Source: Ulva prolifera
Lineage: Eukaryota > Chlorophyta > Ulvophyceae > Ulvales > Ulvaceae
Assembly: GCA_023078555.1 (NCBI GenBank)
Contig: CM041200.1
Coordinates: forward strand, 3,271,001-3,335,000
Direction: 5' to 3'
Length of the DNA stretch: 64,000 bases
Shown piece by piece: positions 59,096 through 64,000 of the stretch. The notes below the pieces were generated by a model. It had not been told where the DNA came from. It did not search any database and saw nothing but the letters and a program-made list of their open reading frames with translations. The translations under genes and the position numbers were made by a program. How positions within the stretch are numbered: position 1 is the first letter of the stretch; each line of letters starts with the position of its first letter.

Positions 59096-59798
59096 TACCT
59101 TTATCCTATACTTCTACACCCTATGTATAAGAATATATGCCCTTATACCGGTATATGGAACCCAATGTACCCCTTGGCGCCAGCCCTACTTAAAATGAGT
59201 GCAAAAATTCGTGGCCTGAACCGCCACGCAAAGTTTTCTGAATGGCAATGCGGTGATTGGTGAATGCCCGTGAAAGATGTTGCGACACTGCATCCATGTC
59301 CAACGTGTGCAACAATGCGCGTACTCGCAATGCCGTCGACAATACTGTGCAACATAAGCAAGTGGCATTCCATATGGCAATGCGACGCCCGCTGTATGCC
59401 CGTGAAAGAGCCGACTTCGTTCCATCCAAATACATCGCATGCAACACAATACAACGTATGCAACATCATATGCGGCGCTGCCGTGCCCAGTGCAACTGAT
59501 TACCTCGCCGATTCCCCGTGCCCTCCTTCTTTGGTGGCGGGCTGCTTCCAAACGAACCTTGTCAAGGCCTCTCTCCAAGGAAACCTACACACTACTACCG
59601 CGGTTGTCGGCAGTGTCGTTTGGCATGCCTGTCTAAAAGCACGAGATGGACCGCGCTATGTACAACCGGCCGAGCACCACCCGTGGTGGAAGCCACGCCT
59701 GTCGCAGAGGCCATAGCAGTCTACGCAACACACACCAGTGCCATCGCTGGTGCTTACTGATTACTCGTGCGCAAGCTCGAAGGCATGGGTCGGAGACG

Positions 59799-59879
59799 GT
59801 GAAGGGAGCTGCCACCGCAACCAACCTGTACCGGGCCTTGGCCAGCCCTCCGCGCACGAGCGACATCGCACAGACAGCG
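59799..59879. repeat. Dispersed repeat, copy of 40690-40771
   Basis: Near-identical to the block at 40690-40771 (GTGAAGGGAGCTGCC through CATCGCACAGACAGCG). Confidence 0.85.
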
Positions 59880-60289
59880 AGCTTTGCAATCCTTTGATAT
59901 GGCATCGCGGCAGCGGCTGGTCCATGCGGCGCGCACCCTTGTGGAACGCACCCTCGCGCGAGCGTGGCGCACAGCGACACGACGCAGTCCAGGGCGACCA
60001 GCATCCAGACGAACAGTTCCACGCTACCGAAACATGATACCAGAACCTCCTCCGCTATCCGGCCAAAGCCGGACAGCAAGTCCAGTATGAACATGGCTGC
60101 GCTCACGGGTGTAGATGTATCTGTGTACTAGCGTGCCATCAGGGCGACACTGACGCTGTTTTGGCTGTGAAACGCTGCCTGCGCCGTGTTGACACCCGGC
60201 GCAGAAACGGCCTTGGCAGGATACTTCATATCCACAATGCATCAGGCGCTGTTGTAGCGTTTCCCAGACATCCTCGCCCCGCAGCGTGC

Positions 60290-61340
60290 CGGAGCGTCGG
60301 CCCTGCCTCCCCATCCCCAGCGACAGCCGCACCCTCCAGGGGCCTGCTAGCGCGATCAATGCTCCAGATCTGCATCATCTAACGTCCCAGTCCGTGTCCG
60401 TAGCCCGGACAAGCCCGGCGCCTCTGTGTGAACAGCGCCTGCACGCTGACAGCACCAGCGGGGCTGCTCGTGGCAGCACAGATCCATGCCAGCCCCATCG
60501 ATTCCATCCCTCGATCCCACTGGCGGTGCCTGCGGTGATCTGTAGACGCGGGTCGCCTCGAGCAGCGCCGGTGTCCGCACATGTGCAACGACGCTGCGTC
60601 AGCCCTGTCTCCGAAGGCCCTGCGCCAGCCTGCCACACCATCGGCCCGCTACCGACATCCACCGCTCCATCTCTGATCCATTCAATGTTCCGATCGTTGT
60701 TCGCGGCCGCGCGTGCCCGGCTCCTCTGTGTGAACAGCGCCTGCACGCTGACAGCACCAGCGGGGCTGCCCGTGGCAGCACACATCCATGCCAGCCCCAT
60801 CGATTCCATCCCTCGATCCCACTGGCGGTGCCTGCGGTGCTATGTAGACACGGGTCGCCTCGCAGCGGCGCAGGTGCCCGCACATGTGCAACGACACCGC
60901 GCCAGCCCCGTCTCCACAGGCCCTGCGACAGCCTCGAGCTCCGACGGCCCGCTAGCACAGTCCACTGCGCCAGATCCGCATCCTCCAGTGTCCTGGTTCG
61001 TGTCAGCGGCCGGCTGCGCCCCGCGCCTCTCTGCGAGCATCGCCTGCACGCTTAAAGCACCACCTTGGCTGCCACCCGCAGCGCGCATCCTGAATACCCC
61101 CGCTTCTGACACGATCTGCTATCCTTTTGGCCTTCTGTGCCGCGGTTCCCGCTTCAAGTTGGGACAGCATCGCGCGGCTCACGCTCGACCGATGACCCGC
61201 CACACGCCTGTCTCCGAAGGCCCTGCGCCAGCCTGCCACACCATCGGCCTGCTACCTAATTCCACTGCTCCATTTCCAATCCATCCAATGTTCCAGTCGT
61301 TGTTCGCGGCCGCGCATGCCCGGCGCCTCTCTGCGAGCAT
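60290..61340. repeat. Four-copy tandem repeat, about 302-bp unit
   Basis: The landmark CCTCTGTGTGAACAGC or its variant CCTCTCTGCGAGCATC occurs at 60421, 60723, 61026 and 61326, spaced 302, 303 and 300 bp. The first unit and the last are partial or diverged. One plus-strand frame (60286-61344, 352 codons) stays open through all copies, but the predicted peptide is low-complexity and I do not call it a gene. Confidence 0.8.
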
Positions 61341-61583
61341 CTGACCGCTGTGGCCCTGTCTCCAGGCCAGGCGACGCCCACCTGCACCAGCGGCCCCCTG
61401 TCCCGACTCCAGCCTTCGATTTCCAACCATCCGATTCTGCCAGTCCGTGGTCGTGCGGCCCGCGACGACCTCGCTGCCGCACCCACCGCCTGGCAGTGCT
61501 CGGTTGGAACGATGCCTGCCTGTCGCACCGCTCCACGCGCGCCAGCTCGCCATACCACCCCAAAAGCGTTGGCTTGCATTCGT

Positions 61584-61780
61584 CCTGGCGTCGTGCACAG
61601 CGAAATAGCGTGTACGTCGCGCTTGCAATCGGAGCGGTCCGGTGACGCGGACGCGTGACCACAGGGGGCCCCCGCGCGCGCCATGCACCGACGAAAAACC
61701 TCCCCTCACCCCCCCCCGGCGCCCCGCGCCGGCCCGGGCCGGTCGCCGCGGTGTTGATATCGCGTACCGACAAAATAGGA
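61584..61780. repeat. Dispersed repeat, copy of 40909-41106
   Basis: Matches 40909-41106 with scattered changes, from CCTGGCGTCGTGCAC to CGTACCGACAAAATAGGA. It contains the GGCCGGTCGCCGCGG core found in the satellite to the right. Confidence 0.85.
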
Positions 61781-62291
61781 TGCATGTGAGGCATCACGAC
61801 GAAACATCTGTAGTTTGTCCCACGGTGGCCACGGAGCTCCGCTCGGAGTAGCCCGAGTTGTGTAAAAATTCCTCAACGGTGCTCAGATGCGACGAGCTGT
61901 CCATGCCGAGATGCTGTCAATTGCTGATCCGCCTTCATGCACACTGCTTTGATTTTCCGCATGCCACACACTCAGGCCCGGGTCTCAACCCGATAGCAAC
62001 ACGGGATGGCAACACACCTAGTGTCAAACTTGATACTGTGTACACCAAGATACCGGAGAACGCTTGCGCAAAACTGGTTTGTAGCTTTTGCTACGCAATT
62101 TTCTGTTTACGTTGTTTCACCTGATAAACCTGTGCACCTGCATAAACGTGTAGTGCTGAGCGGTGAACAGATGAAGCCTGGTGCAGTGGTTCAGCATACA
62201 CCGGTGCCAACGCACCAGCAACATCGGTGCTAGAGTGGCACATCGGCTGAATAAATGTGGACATGAGTGGCTTTCATCTTGTGTCTGGGAC

Positions 62292-64000
62292 TGTATGGCT
62301 GTGGACGACAACTGTGCACCAGAATTGTTGCACAGCCGGTCACAATGTGGACGTACCAGCTACAGATAAGTATCGCTCGTCATGCTTCGTCAGCATTGCG
62401 ATCGCGTATACACAGCCACCTATCAGAGCTCCCTAGGGCGTCCCAGAAGCACGTCGACGCTATGTCGAGCTGAAGGCCCCGTGCCTCTGCTGTGCTGATG
62501 GCCGGTGTGGCCACCGCGGGGCCGCGCCGCCACGCACCGACGAAAAACGCCCGCCCCCGCGAGAACGCCAGCCCCCGGCCGGTCGCCGCGGGGTTGGGGG
62601 CGCGCACCGACGGTTATTAGTAAAAAAATCGGCCACGCACCGACGAAAAACGCCCGCCCCCGCGAGAACGCCAGCCCCCGGCCGGTCGCCGCGGGGTTGG
62701 GGGCGCGCACCGACGGTTATTATCAATCACGTCGACGCATTATCAATCTTCCGATTCCATGCACGGCCACGCGCCGGCGACGAAGGCCCCCCGCCCCCGA
62801 AACCCCTCCCCCCGGCGGCCGCGGCCGGCCGCCGCGGGGTTGAAGACGCGTACCGACGGTTATTATCAATCACGTCGACGCATTATCAATCTTCCGATTC
62901 CATGCACGGCCACGCGCCGGCGACGAACGCCCCCCACCCCCGAAACCCCTCCCCCCGGCGGCCGCGGCCGGCCGCGGCCGGTCGCCGCGGGGTTGGGGGC
63001 GCGTACCGACGGTTATTAGCAATCACGTCGACGCATTATCAATCTTCCGATTCCATGCACGGCCACGCGCCGGCGACGAACGCCCCCCGCCCCCGAAACC
63101 CCTCCCCCCGGCGGCCGCGGCCGGCCGCGGCCGGTCGCCGCGGGGTTGGGGGCGCGCACCGACGGTTATTAGTAAAAAAATCGGCCACGCACAGACGAAA
63201 AACGCCCGCCCCCGCGAGAACGCCAGCCCCCGGCCGGTCGCCGCGGGGTTGGGGGCGCGCACCGACGGTTATTAGTAAAAAAATCGGCCACGCACCGACG
63301 AAAAACGCCCGCCCCCGCGAGAACGCCAGCCCCCGGCCGGTCGCCGCGGGGTTGGGGGCGCGCACCGACGGTTATTAGTAAAAAAATCGGCCACGCACCG
63401 GCGAAAAACGCCCGCCCCCGCGAGAACGCCAGCCCCCGGCCGGTCGCCGCGGGGTTGGGGGCGCGCACCGACGGTTATTAGTAAAAAAATCGGCCACGCA
63501 CCGACGAAAAACGCCCGCCCCCGCGAGAACGCCAGCCCCCGGCCGGTCGCCGCGGGGTTGGGGGCGCGCACCGACGGTTATTAGTAAAAAATCGGCCACA
63601 CACCGGCGAAAAACGCCCGCCCCCGCGAGAACGCCAGCCCCCGGCCGGTCGCCACGGGGTTGGGGGCGCGTACCGACGGTTATGTATGGTTGTGGACGAC
63701 AACTGTGCACCAGAATTGTTGCACAGCCGGTCACAATGTGGACGTACCAGCTACAGATAAGTATCGCTCGTCATGCTTCGTCAGCATTGCGATCGCGTAT
63801 ACACAGCCACCTATCAGAGCTCCCCAGGGCGTCCCAGAAGCACGTCGACGCTATGTCGAGCTGAAGGCCCCGTGCCTCTGCTGTGCTGATGGCCGGTGTG
63901 GCCACCGCGGGGCCGCGCCGCCACGCACCGACGGAAAACGCCCGCCCCCGCGAGAACGCCAGCCCGCGGCCGGTCGCCGCGGGGTTGGGGGCGCGTACCG
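62292..64000. repeat. Two-level GC-rich satellite array
   Basis: A lead block of about 210 bp (62292-62500) is followed by short units: CGGTTATTAG landmarks lie 103 bp apart (62611, 62714), then three longer units of 143, 153 and 153 bp (to 63163), then 103-bp units (63163, 63266, 63369, 63472, 63575, 63677). The lead block then recurs at 63683, 1391 bp after the first, and a new run of units begins, so the array continues beyond the window. All units share GGCCGGTCGCCGCGGGGTTG followed by GCGCGTACCGACGG or GCGCGCACCGACGG. Non-coding; the mirror-frame ORFs are periodic artefacts. Confidence 0.92.

Larger units (their letters stand above)
59100..62291. other. Repeat-rich, no supported gene
   Basis: 59230-59460 has a loosely repeated TATGCCCGTGAAAGA-type unit of about 130 bp. 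Open frames at 59264-59760 and 60286-61344 are long mainly because the sequence is GC-rich and periodic. 61780-62290 contains only short frames. Confidence 0.5.

Noticed and set aside
62423..63734. Series of near-identical 75-120 aa ORFs on both strands
   Set aside because: They are the 103-bp satellite read in an open frame; position and sequence simply follow the repeat period.
62292..64000. CRISPR-like array
   Set aside because: Repeats are long, directly adjacent and lack unique spacers; the context is eukaryotic satellite DNA.

Overview
This is a eukaryotic nuclear window dominated by retroelements. Short spliceosomal introns with GT-AG ends and matching phases, LTR retrotransposons of both the Ty1/copia and Ty3/gypsy types, hAT-like transposase remains and GC-rich satellite DNA all point to a repeat-rich eukaryote. 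The copia primer-binding sites (TGGTATCGGTG, initiator-Met-tRNA type) and the Ty3 element with a PHD finger would suit a green alga or another plant-lineage protist, but no marker gene fixes the taxon. No rRNA, tRNA or CRISPR array was seen.

Layout. 1-2.8 kb: the 3' end of an unrecognised spliced gene on the plus strand and a weak candidate on the minus strand. 5.1-16.1 kb: a complex of one copia family (called A here). A minus-strand copy carries a TA-flanked terminal-inverted-repeat element and is joined head-to-head to a 5'-truncated plus-strand copy, followed by the 5' LTR and leader of another minus-strand copy. 16.1-20.1 kb: no gene, but a long inverted repeat. 20.1-21.6 kb: a three-exon TrmH/SpoU-family RNA methyltransferase, the clearest host gene. 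23.7-27.3 kb: a third family-A 5' half fused to the 5' half of a second copia family (B) in the opposite orientation. 27.3-38.8 kb: a minus-strand Ty3/gypsy element split by a full-length family-A copia element (31239-37744) with a CAAGA target duplication.

41.2-48.0 kb: a cluster of minus-strand spliced genes I do not recognise. It contains a possible cysteine-protease-like protein, an acidic multi-exon protein, and a multipass membrane protein built from near-equal phase-2 exons. A hAT transposase remnant follows. 49.2-59.1 kb: a large plus-strand Ty3/gypsy element with an extra upstream ORF, a gag-protease ORF and a pol ORF (RT, RNase H, PHD finger, integrase) that starts in an ATGA overlap. 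59.1-64.0 kb: GC-rich tandem repeats (about 302 bp, then 103 and 143-153 bp units), with dispersed relatives near 40.7-41.1 kb.

Nearly all retroelement reading frames are broken. A recurring pattern is TAG codons where another copy has CAG (Gln). Either C-to-T decay in CHG context or altered meaning of TAG could explain this. The confident non-retroelement genes end in TGA.
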